From Nemertoderma westbladi (taxonomy: Eukaryota > Xenacoelomorpha > Nemertodermatida > Nemertodermatidae): 64,000 bases of DNA. The first letter of the stretch is position 1; the number at the start of each line of letters is the position of its first letter. The notes beneath the pieces were generated by a model. The model did no database searches. It was given only the letters and a program-made list of their open reading frames with translations, and had not been told where the DNA came from. A program made the translations under genes and the position numbers. Of the stretch, positions 30,013 through 45,000 are shown piece by piece. The stretch spans positions 47,679 to 111,678 of the forward strand of contig JAUCBJ010007776.1 of assembly GCA_032718475.1 (NCBI GenBank), given 5' to 3'.

Positions 30013-33000
30013 AAAATACCAGTCATTGTGTGACACGCCCTGTAGGTCGATCTCAATATCAAATAGGTCAATCAAGTCTAAATGAATTAAAACACCAGTC
30101 ATTGTGTGACACGCCCTGTAGGTCGATCTCACTGACTATCAAATAGGTCAATCAAGTCTAAATGAATTAAAACACCAGTCATTGTGTGACACGCCCTGTA
30201 GGTCGATCTCAATATCAAATAGGTCAATCAAGTCTAAATGAATTAAAATACCAGTCATTGTGTGACACGCCCTGTAGGTCGATCTCAATATCAAATAGGT
30301 CAATCAAGTCTAAATGAATTAAAATACCAGTCATTGTGTGACACGCCCTGTAGGTCGATCTCAATATCAAATAGGTCAATCAAGTCTAAATGAATTAAAA
30401 TACCAGTCATTGTGTGACACGCCCTGTAGGTCGATCTCAATATCAAATAGGTCAATCAAGTCTAAATGAATTAAAACACCAGTCATTGTGTGACACGCCC
30501 TGTAGGTCGATCTCAATATCAAATAGGTCAATCAAGTCTAAATGAATTAAAACACCAGTCATTGTGTGACACGCCCTGTAGGTCGATCTCACTGACTATC
30601 AAATAGGTCAATCAAGTCTAAATGAATTAAAACACCAGCCATTGTGTGACACGCCATGTAGGTCGATCTCAATATCAAATAGGTCAATCAAGTCTAAATG
30701 AATTAAAATACCAGTCATTGTGTGACACGCCCTGTAGGTCGATCTCAATATCAAATAGGTCAATCAAGTCTAAATGAATTAAAATACCAGTCATTGTGTG
30801 ACACGCCCTGTAGGTCGATCTCAATATCAAATAGGTCAATCAAGTCTAAATGAATTAAAACACCAGTCATTGTGTGACACGCCCTGTAGGTCGATCTCAA
30901 TATCAAATAGGTCAATCAAGTCTAAATGAATTAAAACACCAGTCATTGTGTGACACGCCCTGTAGGTCGATCTCACTGACTATCAAATAGGTCAATCAAG
31001 TCTAAATGAATTAAAACACCAGCCATTGTGTGACACGCCCTGTAGGTCGATCTCAATATCAAATAGGTCAATCAAGTCTAAATGAATTAAAACACCAGTC
31101 ATTGTGTGACACGCCCTGTAGGTCGATCTCACTGACTATCAAATAGGTCAATCAAGTCTAAATGAATTAAAACACCAGTCATTGTGTGACACGCCCTGTA
31201 GGTCGATCTCAATATCAAATAGGTCAATCAAGTCTAAATGAATTAAAACACCAGTCATTGTGTGACACGCCCTGTAGGTCGATCTCACTGACTATCAAAT
31301 AGGTCAATCAAGTCTAAATGAATTAAAACACCAGTCATTGTGTGACACGCCATGTAGGTCGATCTCAATATCAAATAGGTCAATCAAGTCTAAATGAATT
31401 AAAATACCAGTCATTGTGTGACACGCCCTGTAGGTCGATCTCAATATCAAATAGGTCAATCAAGTCTAAATGAATTAAAATACCAGTCATTGTGTGACAC
31501 GCCCTGTAGGTCGATCTCAATATCAAATAGGTCAATCAAGTCTAAATGAATTAAAACACCAGTCATTGTGTGACACGCCATGTAGGTCGATCTCAATATC
31601 AAATAGGTCAATCAAGTCTAAATGAATTAAAACACCAGTCATTGTGTGACACGCCCTGTAGGTCGATCTCAATATCAAATAGGTCAATCAAGTCTAAATG
31701 AATTAAAACACCAGTCATTGTGTGACACGCCCTGTAGGTCGATCTCACTGACTATCAAATAGGTCAATCAAGTCTAAATGAATTAAAACACCAGCCATTG
31801 TGTGACACGCCATGTAGGTCGATCTCAATATCAAATAGGTCAATCAAGTCTAAATGAATTAAAACACCAGTCATTGTGTGACACGCCCTGTAGGTCGATC
31901 TCACTGACTATCAAATAGGTCAATCAAGTCTAAATGAATTAAAACACCAGTCATTGTGTGACACGCCATGTAGGTCGATCTCAATATCAAATAGGTCAAT
32001 CAAGTCTAAATGAATTAAAACACCAGTCATTGTGTGACACGCCCTGTAGGTCGATCTCAATATCAAATAGGTCAATCAAGTCTAAATGAATTAAAACACC
32101 AGTCATTGTGTGACACGCCCTGTAGGTCGATCTCACTGACTATCAAATAGGTCAATCAAGTCTAAATGAATTAAAACACCAGCCATTGTGTGACACGCCA
32201 TGTAGGTCGATCTCAATATCAAATAGGTCAATCAAGTCTAAATGAATTAAAACACCAGTCATTGTGTGACACGCCCTGTAGGTCGATCTCACTGACTATC
32301 AAATAGGTCAATCAAGTCTAAATGAATTAAAACACCAGTCATTGTGTGACACGCCCTGTAGGTCGATCTCACTGACTATCAAATAGGTCAATCAAGTCTA
32401 AATGAATTAAAACACCAGTCATTGTGTGACACGCCCTGTAGGTCGATCTCAATATCAAATAGGTCAATCAAGTCTAAATGAATTAAAACACCAGTCATTG
32501 TGTGACACGCCCTGTAGGTCGATCTCAATATCAAATAGGTCAATCAAGTCTAAATGAATTAAAACACCAGTCATTGTGTGACACGCCCTGTAGGTCGATC
32601 TCACTGACTATCAAATAGGTCAATCAAGTCTAAATGAATTAAAACACCAGCCATTGTGTGACACGCCATGTAGGTCGATCTCAATATCAAATAGGTCAAT
32701 CAAGTCTAAATGAATTAAAATACCAGTCATTGTGTGACACGCCCTGTAGGTCGATCTCAATATCAAATAGGTCAATCAAGTCTAAATGAATTAAAACACC
32801 AGTCATTGTGTGACACGCCCTGTAGGTCGATCTCACTGACTATCAAATAGGTCAATCAAGTCTAAATGAATTAAAACACCAGTCATTGTGTGACACGCCC
32901 TGTAGGTCGATCTCAATATCAAATAGGTCAATCAAGTCTAAATGAATTAAAACACCAGTCATTGTGTGACACGCCCTGTAGGTCGATCTCACTGACTATC

Positions 33001-36000
33001 AAATAGGTCAATCAAGTCTAAATGAATTAAAACACCAGTCATTGTGTGACACGCCCTGTAGGTCGATCTCAATATCAAATAGGTCAATCAAGTCTAAATG
33101 AATTAAAATACCAGTCATTGTGTGACACGCCCTGTAGGTCGATCTCAATATCAAATAGGTCAATCAAGTCTAAATGAATTAAAACACCAGTCATTGTGTG
33201 ACACGCCATGTAGGTCGATCTCAATATCAAATAGGTCAATCAAGTCTAAATGAATTAAAACACCAGTCATTGTGTGACACGCCCTGTAGGTCGATCTCAA
33301 TATCAAATAGGTCAATCAAGTCTAAATGAATTAAAACACCAGTCATTGTGTGACACGCCCTGTAGGTCGATCTCACTGACTATCAAATAGGTCAATCAAG
33401 TCTAAATGAATTAAAACACCAGCCATTGTGTGACACGCCATGTAGGTCGATCTCAATATCAAATAGGTCAATCAAGTCTAAATGAATTAAAACACCAGTC
33501 ATTGTGTGACACGCCCTGTAGGTCGATCTCACTGACTATCAAATAGGTCAATCAAGTCTAAATGAATTAAAACACCAGTCATTGTGTGACACGCCATGTA
33601 GGTCGATCTCAATATCAAATAGGTCAATCAAGTCTAAATGAATTAAAACACCAGTCATTGTGTGACACGCCCTGTAGGTCGATCTCAATATCAAATAGGT
33701 CAATCAAGTCTAAATGAATTAAAACACCAGTCATTGTGTGACACGCCCTGTAGGTCGATCTCACTGACTATCAAATAGGTCAATCAAGTCTAAATGAATT
33801 AAAACACCAGCCATTGTGTGACACGCCATGTAGGTCGATCTCAATATCAAATAGGTCAATCAAGTCTAAATGAATTAAAACACCAGTCATTGTGTGACAC
33901 GCCCTGTAGGTCGATCTCACTGACTATCAAATAGGTCAATCAAGTCTAAATGAATTAAAACACCAGTCATTGTGTGACACGCCCTGTAGGTCGATCTCAA
34001 TATCAAATAGGTCAATCAAGTCTAAATGAATTAAAATACCAGTCATTGTGTGACACGCCCTGTAGGTCGATCTCAATATCAAATAGGTCAATCAAGTCTA
34101 AATGAATTAAAACACCAGTCATTGTGTGACACGCCCTGTAGGTCGATCTCACTGACTATCAAATAGGTCAATCAAGTCTAAATGAATTAAAACACCAGTC
34201 ATTGTGTGACACGCCCTGTAGGTCGATCTCAATATCAAATAGGTCAATCAAGTCTAAATGAATTAAAATACCAGTCATTGTGTGACACGCCCTGTAGGTC
34301 GATCTCAATATCAAATAGGTCAATCAAGTCTAAATGAATTAAAACACCAGTCATTGTGTGACACGCCATGTAGGTCGATCTCAATATCAAATAGGTCAAT
34401 CAAGTCTAAATGAATTAAAACACCAGTCATTGTGTGACACGCCCTGTAGGTCGATCTCAATATCAAATAGGTCAATCAAGTCTAAATGAATTAAAACACC
34501 AGTCATTGTGTGACACGCCCTGTAGGTCGATCTCAATATCAAATAGGTCAATCAAGTCTAAATGAATTAAAACACCAGTCATTGTGTGACACGCCCTGTA
34601 GGTCGATCTCAATATCAAATAGGTCAATCAAGTCTAAATGAATTAAAACACCAGTCATTGTGTGACACGCCCTGTAGGTCGATCTCAATATCAAATAGGT
34701 CAATCAAGTCTAAATGAATTAAAACACCAGTCATTGTGTGACACGCCCTGTAGGTCGATCTCACTGACTATCAAATAGGTCAATCAAGTCTAAATGAATT
34801 AAAACACCAGCCATTGTGTGACACGCCATGTAGGTCGATCTCAATATCAAATAGGTCAATCAAGTCTAAATGAATTAAAACACCAGTCATTGTGTGACAC
34901 GCCCTGTAGGTCGATCTCACTGACTATCAAATAGGTCAATCAAGTCTAAATGAATTAAAACACCAGTCATTGTGTGACACGCCCTGTAGGTCGATCTCAC
35001 TGACTATCAAATAGGTCAATCAAGTCTAAATGAATTAAAACACCAGTCATTGTGTGACACGCCCTGTAGGTCGATCTCACTGACTATCAAATAGGTCAAT
35101 CAAGTCTAAATGAATTAAAACACCAGTCATTGTGTGACACGCCCTGTAGGTCGATCTCAATATCAAATAGGTCAATCAAGTCTAAATGAATTAAAACACC
35201 AGTCATTGTGTGACACGCCCTGTAGGTCGATCTCACTGACTATCAAATAGGTCAATCAAGTCTAAATGAATTAAAACACCAGTCATTGTGTGACACGCCC
35301 TGTAGGTCGATCTCAATATCAAATAGGTCAATCAAGTCTAAATGAATTAAAACACCAGTCATTGTGTGACACGCCCTGTAGGTCGATCTCAATATCAAAT
35401 AGGTCAATCAAGTCTAAATGAATTAAAACACCAGTCATTGTGTGACACGCCCTGTAGGTCGATCTCAATATCAAATAGGTCAATCAAGTCTAAATGAATT
35501 AAAACACCAGTCATTGTGTGACACGCCCTGTAGGTCGATCTCACTGACTATCAAATAGGTCAATCAAGTCTAAATGAATTAAAACACCAGTCATTGTGTG
35601 ACACGCCCTGTAGGTCGATCTCACTGACTATCAAATAGGTCAATCAAGTCTAAATGAATTAAAACACCAGTCATTGTGTGACACGCCCTGTAGGTCGATC
35701 TCACTGATATCAAATAGGTCAATCAAGTCTAAATGAATTAAAATACCAGTCATTGTGTGACACGCCCTGTAGGTCGATCTCAATATCAAATAGGTCAATC
35801 AAGTCTAAATGAATTAAAACACCAGTCATTGTGTGACACGCCCTGTAGGTCGATCTCACTGACTATCAAATAGGTCAATCAAGTCTAAATGAATTAAAAC
35901 ACCAGTCATTGTGTGACACGCCCTGTAGGTCGATCTCAATATCAAATAGGTCAATCAAGTCTAAATGAATTAAAACACCAGTCATTGTGTGACACGCCCT

Positions 36001-39000
36001 GTAGGTCGATCTCAATATCAAATAGGTCAATCAAGTCTAAATGAATTAAAACACCAGTCATTGTGTGACACGCCCTGTAGGTCGATCTCACTGACTATCA
36101 AATAGGTCAATCAAGTCTAAATGAATTAAAACACCAGTCATTGTGTGACACGCCCTGTAGGTCGATCTCACTGACTATCAAATAGGTCAATCAAGTCTAA
36201 ATGAATTAAAACACCAGTCATTGTGTGACACGCCCTGTAGGTCGATCTCAATATCAAATAGGTCAATCAAGTCTAAATGAATTAAAACACCAGTCATTGT
36301 GTGACACGCCCTGTAGGTCGATCTCAATATCAAATAGGTCAATCAAGTCTAAATGAATTAAAACACCAGTCATTGTGTGACACGCCCTGTAGGTCGATCT
36401 CACTGACTATCAAATAGGTCAATCAAGTCTAAATGAATTAAAACACCAGTCATTGTGTGACACGCCCTGTAGGTCGATCTCACTGACTATCAAATAGGTC
36501 AATCAAGTCTAAATGAATTAAAACACCAGTCATTGTGTGACACGCCCTGTAGGTCGATCTCAATATCAAATAGGTCAATCAAGTCTAAATGAATTAAAAC
36601 ACCAGTCATTGTGTGACACGCCCTGTAGGTCGATCTCAATATCAAATAGGTCAATCAAGTCTAAATGAATTAAAACACCAGTCATTGTGTGACACGCCCT
36701 GTAGGTCGATCTCACTGACTATCAAATAGGTCAATCAAGTCTAAATGAATTAAAACACCAGTCATTGTGTGACACGCCCTGTAGGTCGATCTCAATATCA
36801 AATAGGTCAATCAAGTCTAAATGAATTAAAACACCAGTCATTGTGTGACACGCCCTGTAGGTCGATCTCAATATCAAATAGGTCAATCAAGTCTAAATGA
36901 ATTAAAACACCAGTCATTGTGTGACACGCCCTGTAGGTCGATCTCACTGACTATCAAATAGGTCAATCAAGTCTAAATGAATTAAAACACCAGTCATTGT
37001 GTGACACGCCCTGTAGGTCGATCTCAATATCAAATAGGTCAATCAAGTCTAAATGAATTAAAACACCAGTCATTGTGTGACACGCCCTGTAGGTCGATCT
37101 CAATATCAAATAGGTCAATCAAGTCTAAATGAATTAAAATACCAGTCATTGTGTGACACGCCCTGTAGGTCGATCTCAATATCAAATAGGTCAATCAAGT
37201 CTAAATGAATTAAAACACCAGTCATTGTGTGACACGCCCTGTAGGTCGATCTCAATATCAAATAGGTCAATCAAGTCTAAATGAATTAAAACACCAGTCA
37301 TTGTGTGACACGCCCTGTAGGTCGATCTCAATATCAAATAGGTCAATCAAGTCTAAATGAATTAAAATACCAGTCATTGTGTGACACGCCCTGTAGGTCG
37401 ATCTCAATATCAAATAGGTCAATCAAGTCTAAATGAATTAAAACACCAGTCATTGTGTGACACGCCCTGTAGGTCGATCTCAATATCAAATAGGTCAATC
37501 AAGTCTAAATGAATTAAAACACCAGTCATTGTGTGACACGCCCTGTAGGTCGATCTCAATATCAAATAGGTCAATCAAGTCTAAATGAATTAAAACACCA
37601 GTCATTGTGTGACACGCCCTGTAGGTCGATCTCAATATCAAATAGGTCAATCAAGTCTAAATGAATTAAAATACCAGTCATTGTGTGACACGCCCTGTAG
37701 GTCGATCTCAATATCAAATAGGTCAATCAAGTCTAAATGAATTAAAATACCAGTCATTGTGTGACACGCCCTGTAGGTCGATCTCAATATCAAATAGGTC
37801 AATCAAGTCTAAATGAATTAAAATACCAGTCATTGTGTGACACGCCCTGTAGGTCGATCTCAATATCAAATAGGTCAATCAAGTCTAAATGAATTAAAAT
37901 ACCAGTCATTGTGTGACACGCCCTGTAGGTCGATCTCAATATCAAATAGGTCAATCAAGTCTAAATGAATTAAAACACCAGTCATTGTGTGACACGCCCT
38001 GTAGGTCGATCTCAATATCAAATAGGTCAATCAAGTCTAAATGAATTAAAACACCAGTCATTGTGTGACACGCCCTGTAGGTCGATCTCAATATCAAATA
38101 GGTCAATCAAGTCTAAATGAATTAAAATACCAGTCATTGTGTGACACGCCCTGTAGGTCGATCTCAATATCAAATAGGTCAATCAAGTCTAAATGAATTA
38201 AAATACCAGTCATTGTGTGACACGCCCTGTAGGTCGATCTCAATATCAAATAGGTCAATCAAGTCTAAATGAATTAAAATACCAGTCATTGTGTGACACG
38301 CCATGTAGGTCGATCTCACACTATCAAATAGGTCAATCAAGTCTAAATGAATTAAAATACCAGTCATTGTGTGACACGCCCTGTAGGTCGATCTCAATAT
38401 CAAATAGGTCAATCAAGTCTAAATGAATTAAAACACCAGTCATTGTGTGACACGCCCTGTAGGTCGATCTCAATATCAAATAGGTCAATCAAGTCTAAAT
38501 GAATTAAAATACCAGTCATTGTGTGACACGCCCTGTAGGTCGATCTCAATATCAAATAGGTCAATCAAGTCTAAATGAATTAAAACACCAGTCATTGTGT
38601 GACACGCCCTGTAGGTCGATCTCAATATCAAATAGGTCAATCAAGTCTAAATGAATTAAAATACCAGTCATTGTGTGACACGCCCTGTAGGTCGATCTCA
38701 ATATCAAATAGGTCAATCAAGTCTAAATGAATTAAAATACCAGTCATTGTGTGACACGCCCTGTAGGTCGATCTCAATATCAAATAGGTCAATCAAGTCT
38801 AAATGAATTAAAACACCAGCCATTGTGTGACACGCCCTGTAGGTCGATCTCAATATCAAATAGGTCAATCAAGTCTAAATGAATTAAAATACCAGTCATT
38901 GTGTGACACGCCCTGTAGGTCGATCTCAATATCAAATAGGTCAATCAAGTCTAAATGAATTAAAATACCAGTCATTGTGTGACACGCCCTGTAGGTCGAT

Positions 39001-42000
39001 CTCACTGACTATCAAATAGGTCAATCAAGTCTAAATGAATTAAAATACCAGTCATTGTGTGACACGCCCTGTAGGTCGATCTCACTGACTATCAAATAGG
39101 TCAATCAAGTCTAAATGAATTAAAATACCAGTCATTGTGTGACACGCCATGTAGGTCGATCTCAATATCAAATAGGTCAATCAAGTCTAAATGAATTAAA
39201 ACACCAGTCATTGTGTGACACGCCCTGTAGGTCGATCTCACTGACTATCAAATAGGTCAATCAAGTCTAAATGAATTAAAATACCAGTCATTGTGTGACA
39301 CGCCATGTAGGTCGATCTCAATATCAAATAGGTCAATCAAGTCTAAATGAATTAAAACACCAGTCATTGTGTGACACGCCCTGTAGGTCGATCTCACTGA
39401 CTATCAAATAGGTCAATCAAGTCTAAATGAATTAAAATACCAGTCATTGTGTGACACGCCCTGTAGGTCGATCTCACTGACTATCAAATAGGTCAATCAA
39501 GTCTAAATGAATTAAAATACCAGTCATTGTGTGACACGCCATGTAGGTCGATCTCAATATCAAATAGGTCAATCAAGTCTAAATGAATTAAAACACCAGC
39601 CATTGTGTGACACGCCCTGTAGGTCGATCTCAATATCAAATAGGTCAATCAAGTCTAAATGAATTAAAACACCAGTCATTGTGTGACACGCCCTGTAGGT
39701 CGATCTCACTGACTATCAAATAGGTCAATCAAGTCTAAATGAATTAAAATACCAGTCATTGTGTGACACGCCATGTAGGTCGATCTCAATATCAAATAGG
39801 TCAATCAAGTCTAAATGAATTAAAATACCAGTCATTGTGTGACACGCCCTGTAGGTCGATCTCACTGACTATCAAATAGGTCAATCAAGTCTAAATGAAT
39901 TAAAATACCAGTCATTGTGTGACACGCCCTGTAGGTCGATCTCAATATCAAATAGGTCAATCAAGTCTAAATGAATTAAAATACCAGTCATTGTGTGACA
40001 CGCCCTGTAGGTCGATCTCACTGACTATCAAATAGGTCAATCAAGTCTAAATGAATTAAAATACCAGTCATTGTGTGACACGCCCTGTAGGTCGATCTCA
40101 ATATCAAATAGGTCAATCAAGTCTAAATGAATTAAAATACCAGTCATTGTGTGACACGCCCTGTAGGTCGATCTCAATATCAAATAGGTCAATCAAGTCT
40201 AAATGAATTAAAATACCAGTCATTGTGTGACACGCCCTGTAGGTCGATCTCAATATCAAATAGGTCAATCAAGTCTAAATGAATTAAAACACCAGTCATT
40301 GTGTGACACGCCCTGTAGGTCGATCTCAATATCAAATAGGTCAATCAAGTCTAAATGAATTAAAACACCAGTCATTGTGTGACACGCCCTGTAGGTCGAT
40401 CTCACTGACTATCAAATAGGTCAATCAAGTCTAAATGAATTAAAACACCAGTCATTGTGTGACACGCCCTGTAGGTCGATCTCAATATCAAATAGGTCAA
40501 TCAAGTCTAAATGAATTAAAACACCAGTCATTGTGTGACACGCCATGTAGGTCGATCTCAATATCAAATAGGTCAATCAAGTCTAAATGAATTAAAACAC
40601 CAGTCATTGTGTGACACGCCATGTAGGTCGATCTCAATATCAAATAGGTCAATCAAGTCTAAATGAATTAAAACACCAGTCATTGTGTGACACGCCCTGT
40701 AGGTCGATCTCACTGACTATCAAATAGGTCAATCAAGTCTAAATGAATTAAAACACCAGTCATTGTGTGACACGCCCTGTAGGTCGATCTCACTGACTAT
40801 CAAATAGGTCAATCAAGTCTAAATGAATTAAAACACCAGTCATTGTGTGACACGCCCTGTAGGTCGATCTCACTGACTATCAAATAGGTCAATCAAGTCT
40901 AAATGAATTAAAATACCAGTCATTGTGTGACACGCCCTGTAGGTCGATCTCAATATCAAATAGGTCAATCAAGTCTAAATGAATTAAAACACCAGTCATT
41001 GTGTGACACGCCATGTAGGTCGATCTCAATATCAAATAGGTCAATCAAGTCTAAATGAATTAAAATACCAGTCATTGTGTGACACGCCCTGTAGGTCGAT
41101 CTCAATATCAAATAGGTCAATCAAGTCTAAATGAATTAAAATACCAGTCATTGTGTGACACGCCCTGTAGGTCGATCTCAATATCAAATAGGTCAATCAA
41201 GTCTAAATGAATTAAAATACCAGTCATTGTGTGACACGCCCTGTAGGTCGATCTCACTGACTATCAAATAGGTCAATCAAGTCTAAATGAATTAAAACAC
41301 CAGTCATTGTGTGACACGCCCTGTAGGTCGATCTCACTGACTATCAAATAGGTCAATCAAGTCTAAATGAATTAAAACACCAGTCATTGTGTGACACGCC
41401 CTGTAGGTCGATCTCAATATCAAATAGGTCAATCAAGTCTAAATGAATTAAAACACCAGTCATTGTGTGACACGCCATGTAGGTCGATCTCAATATCAAA
41501 TAGGTCAATCAAGTCTAAATGAATTAAAATACCAGTCATTGTGTGACACGCCCTGTAGGTCGATCTCAATATCAAATAGGTCAATCAAGTCTAAATGAAT
41601 TAAAATACCAGTCATTGTGTGACACGCCCTGTAGGTCGATCTCAATATCAAATAGGTCAATCAAGTCTAAATGAATTAAAACACCAGTCATTGTGTGACA
41701 CGCCATGTAGGTCGATCTCAATATCAAATAGGTCAATCAAGTCTAAATGAATTAAAACACCAGTCATTGTGTGACACGCCCTGTAGGTCGATCTCACTGA
41801 CTATCAAATAGGTCAATCAAGTCTAAATGAATTAAAACACCAGTCATTGTGTGACACGCCATGTAGGTCGATCTCAATATCAAATAGGTCAATCAAGTCT
41901 AAATGAATTAAAACACCAGTCATTGTGTGACACGCCCTGTAGGTCGATCTCACTGACTATCAAATAGGTCAATCAAGTCTAAATGAATTAAAACACCAGT

Positions 42001-45000
42001 CATTGTGTGACACGCCATGTAGGTCGATCTCAATATCAAATAGGTCAATCAAGTCTAAATGAATTAAAACACCAGTCATTGTGTGACACGCCCTGTAGGT
42101 CGATCTCACTGACTATCAAATAGGTCAATCAAGTCTAAATGAATTAAAACACCAGTCATTGTGTGACACGCCCTGTAGGTCGATCTCAATATCAAATAGG
42201 TCAATCAAGTCTAAATGAATTAAAACACCAGTCATTGTGTGACACGCCCTGTAGGTCGATCTCACTGACTATCAAATAGGTCAATCAAGTCTAAATGAAT
42301 TAAAACACCAGTCATTGTGTGACACGCCCTGTAGGTCGATCTCAATATCAAATAGGTCAATCAAGTCTAAATGAATTAAAACACCAGTCATTGTGTGACA
42401 CGCCCTGTAGGTCGATCTCAATATCAAATAGGTCAATCAAGTCTAAATGAATTAAAACACCAGTCATTGTGTGACACGCCCTGTAGGTCGATCTCACTGA
42501 CTATCAAATAGGTCAATCAAGTCTAAATGAATTAAAACACCAGTCATTGTGTGACACGCCATGTAGGTCGATCTCAATATCAAATAGGTCAATCAAGTCT
42601 AAATGAATTAAAATACCAGTCATTGTGTGACACGCCATGTAGGTCGATCTCAATATCAAATAGGTCAATCAAGTCTAAATGAATTAAAACACCAGTCATT
42701 GTGTGACACGCCCTGTAGGTCGATCTCACTGACTATCAAATAGGTCAATCAAGTCTAAATGAATTAAAACACCAGTCATTGTGTGACACGCCCTGTAGGT
42801 CGATCTCACTGACTATCAAATAGGTCAATCAAGTCTAAATGAATTAAAATACCAGTCATTGTGTGACACGCCATGTAGGTCGATCTCAATATCAAATAGG
42901 TCAATCAAGTCTAAATGAATTAAAACACCAGTCATTGTGTGACACGCCCTGTAGGTCGATCTCACTGACTATCAAATAGGTCAATCAAGTCTAAATGAAT
43001 TAAAATACCAGTCATTGTGTGACACGCCCTGTAGGTCGATCTCAATATCAAATAGGTCAATCAAGTCTAAATGAATTAAAACACCAGTCATTGTGTGACA
43101 CGCCCTGTAGGTCGATCTCACTGACTATCAAATAGGTCAATCAAGTCTAAATGAATTAAAATACCAGTCATTGTGTGACACGCCCTGTAGGTCGATCTCA
43201 ATATCAAATAGGTCAATCAAGTCTAAATGAATTAAAATACCAGTCATTGTGTGACACGCCCTGTAGGTCGATCTCAATATCAAATAGGTCAATCAAGTCT
43301 AAATGAATTAAAACACCAGTCATTGTGTGACACGCCCTGTAGGTCGATCTCAATATCAAATAGGTCAATCAAGTCTAAATGAATTAAAACACCAGTCATT
43401 GTGTGACACGCCCTGTAGGTCGATCTCACTGACTATCAAATAGGTCAATCAAGTCTAAATGAATTAAAACACCAGTCATTGTGTGACACGCCCTGTAGGT
43501 CGATCTCAATATCAAATAGGTCAATCAAGTCTAAATGAATTAAAACACCAGTCATTGTGTGACACGCCCTGTAGGTCGATCTCAATATCAAATAGGTCAA
43601 TCAAGTCTAAATGAATTAAAACACCAGTCATTGTGTGACACGCCATGTAGGTCGATCTCAATATCAAATAGGTCAATCAAGTCTAAATGAATTAAAACAC
43701 CAGTCATTGTGTGACACGCCCTGTAGGTCGATCTCACTGACTATCAAATAGGTCAATCAAGTCTAAATGAATTAAAACACCAGTCATTGTGTGACACGCC
43801 CTGTAGGTCGATCTCACTGACTATCAAATAGGTCAATCAAGTCTAAATGAATTAAAACACCAGTCATTGTGTGACACGCCCTGTAGGTCGATCTCAATAT
43901 CAAATAGGTCAATCAAGTCTAAATGAATTAAAACACCAGTCATTGTGTGACACGCCCTGTAGGTCGATCTCAATATCAAATAGGTCAATCAAGTCTAAAT
44001 GAATTAAAACACCAGTCATTGTGTGACACGCCCTGTAGGTCGATCTCAATATCAAATAGGTCAATCAAGTCTAAATGAATTAAAATACCAGTCATTGTGT
44101 GACACGCCCTGTAGGTCGATCTCAATATCAAATAGGTCAATCAAGTCTAAATGAATTAAAATACCAGTCATTGTGTGACACGCCATGTAGGTCGATCTCA
44201 ATATCAAATAGGTCAATCAAGTCTAAATGAATTAAAACACCAGTCATTGTGTGACACGCCCTGTAGGTCGATCTCACTGACTATCAAATAGGTCAATCAA
44301 GTCTAAATGAATTAAAACACCAGTCATTGTGTGACACGCCCTGTAGGTCGATCTCACTGACTATCAAATAGGTCAATCAAGTCTAAATGAATTAAAACAC
44401 CAGTCATTGTGTGACACGCCCTGTAGGTCGATCTCAATATCAAATAGGTCAATCAAGTCTAAATGAATTAAAACACCAGTCATTGTGTGACACGCCATGT
44501 AGGTCGATCTCAATATCAAATAGGTCAATCAAGTCTAAATGAATTAAAATACCAGTCATTGTGTGACACGCCCTGTAGGTCGATCTCAATATCAAATAGG
44601 TCAATCAAGTCTAAATGAATTAAAACACCAGTCATTGTGTGACACGCCCTGTAGGTCGATCTCAATATCAAATAGGTCAATCAAGTCTAAATGAATTAAA
44701 ACACCAGTCATTGTGTGACACGCCCTGTAGGTCGATCTCAATATCAAATAGGTCAATCAAGTCTAAATGAATTAAAACACCAGTCATTGTGTGACACGCC
44801 CTGTAGGTCGATCTCAATATCAAATAGGTCAATCAAGTCTAAATGAATTAAAACACCAGTCATTGTGTGACACGCCCTGTAGGTCGATCTCACTGACTAT
44901 CAAATAGGTCAATCAAGTCTAAATGAATTAAAACACCAGTCATTGTGTGACACGCCCTGTAGGTCGATCTCACTGACTATCAAATAGGTCAATCAAGTCT

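Noticed and set aside
38179-38426. 77- and 69-codon ORFs in the giant satellite
   Set aside because: They arise only where a rare length variant (near 38318) changes the frame; they are repeat translations without other support.
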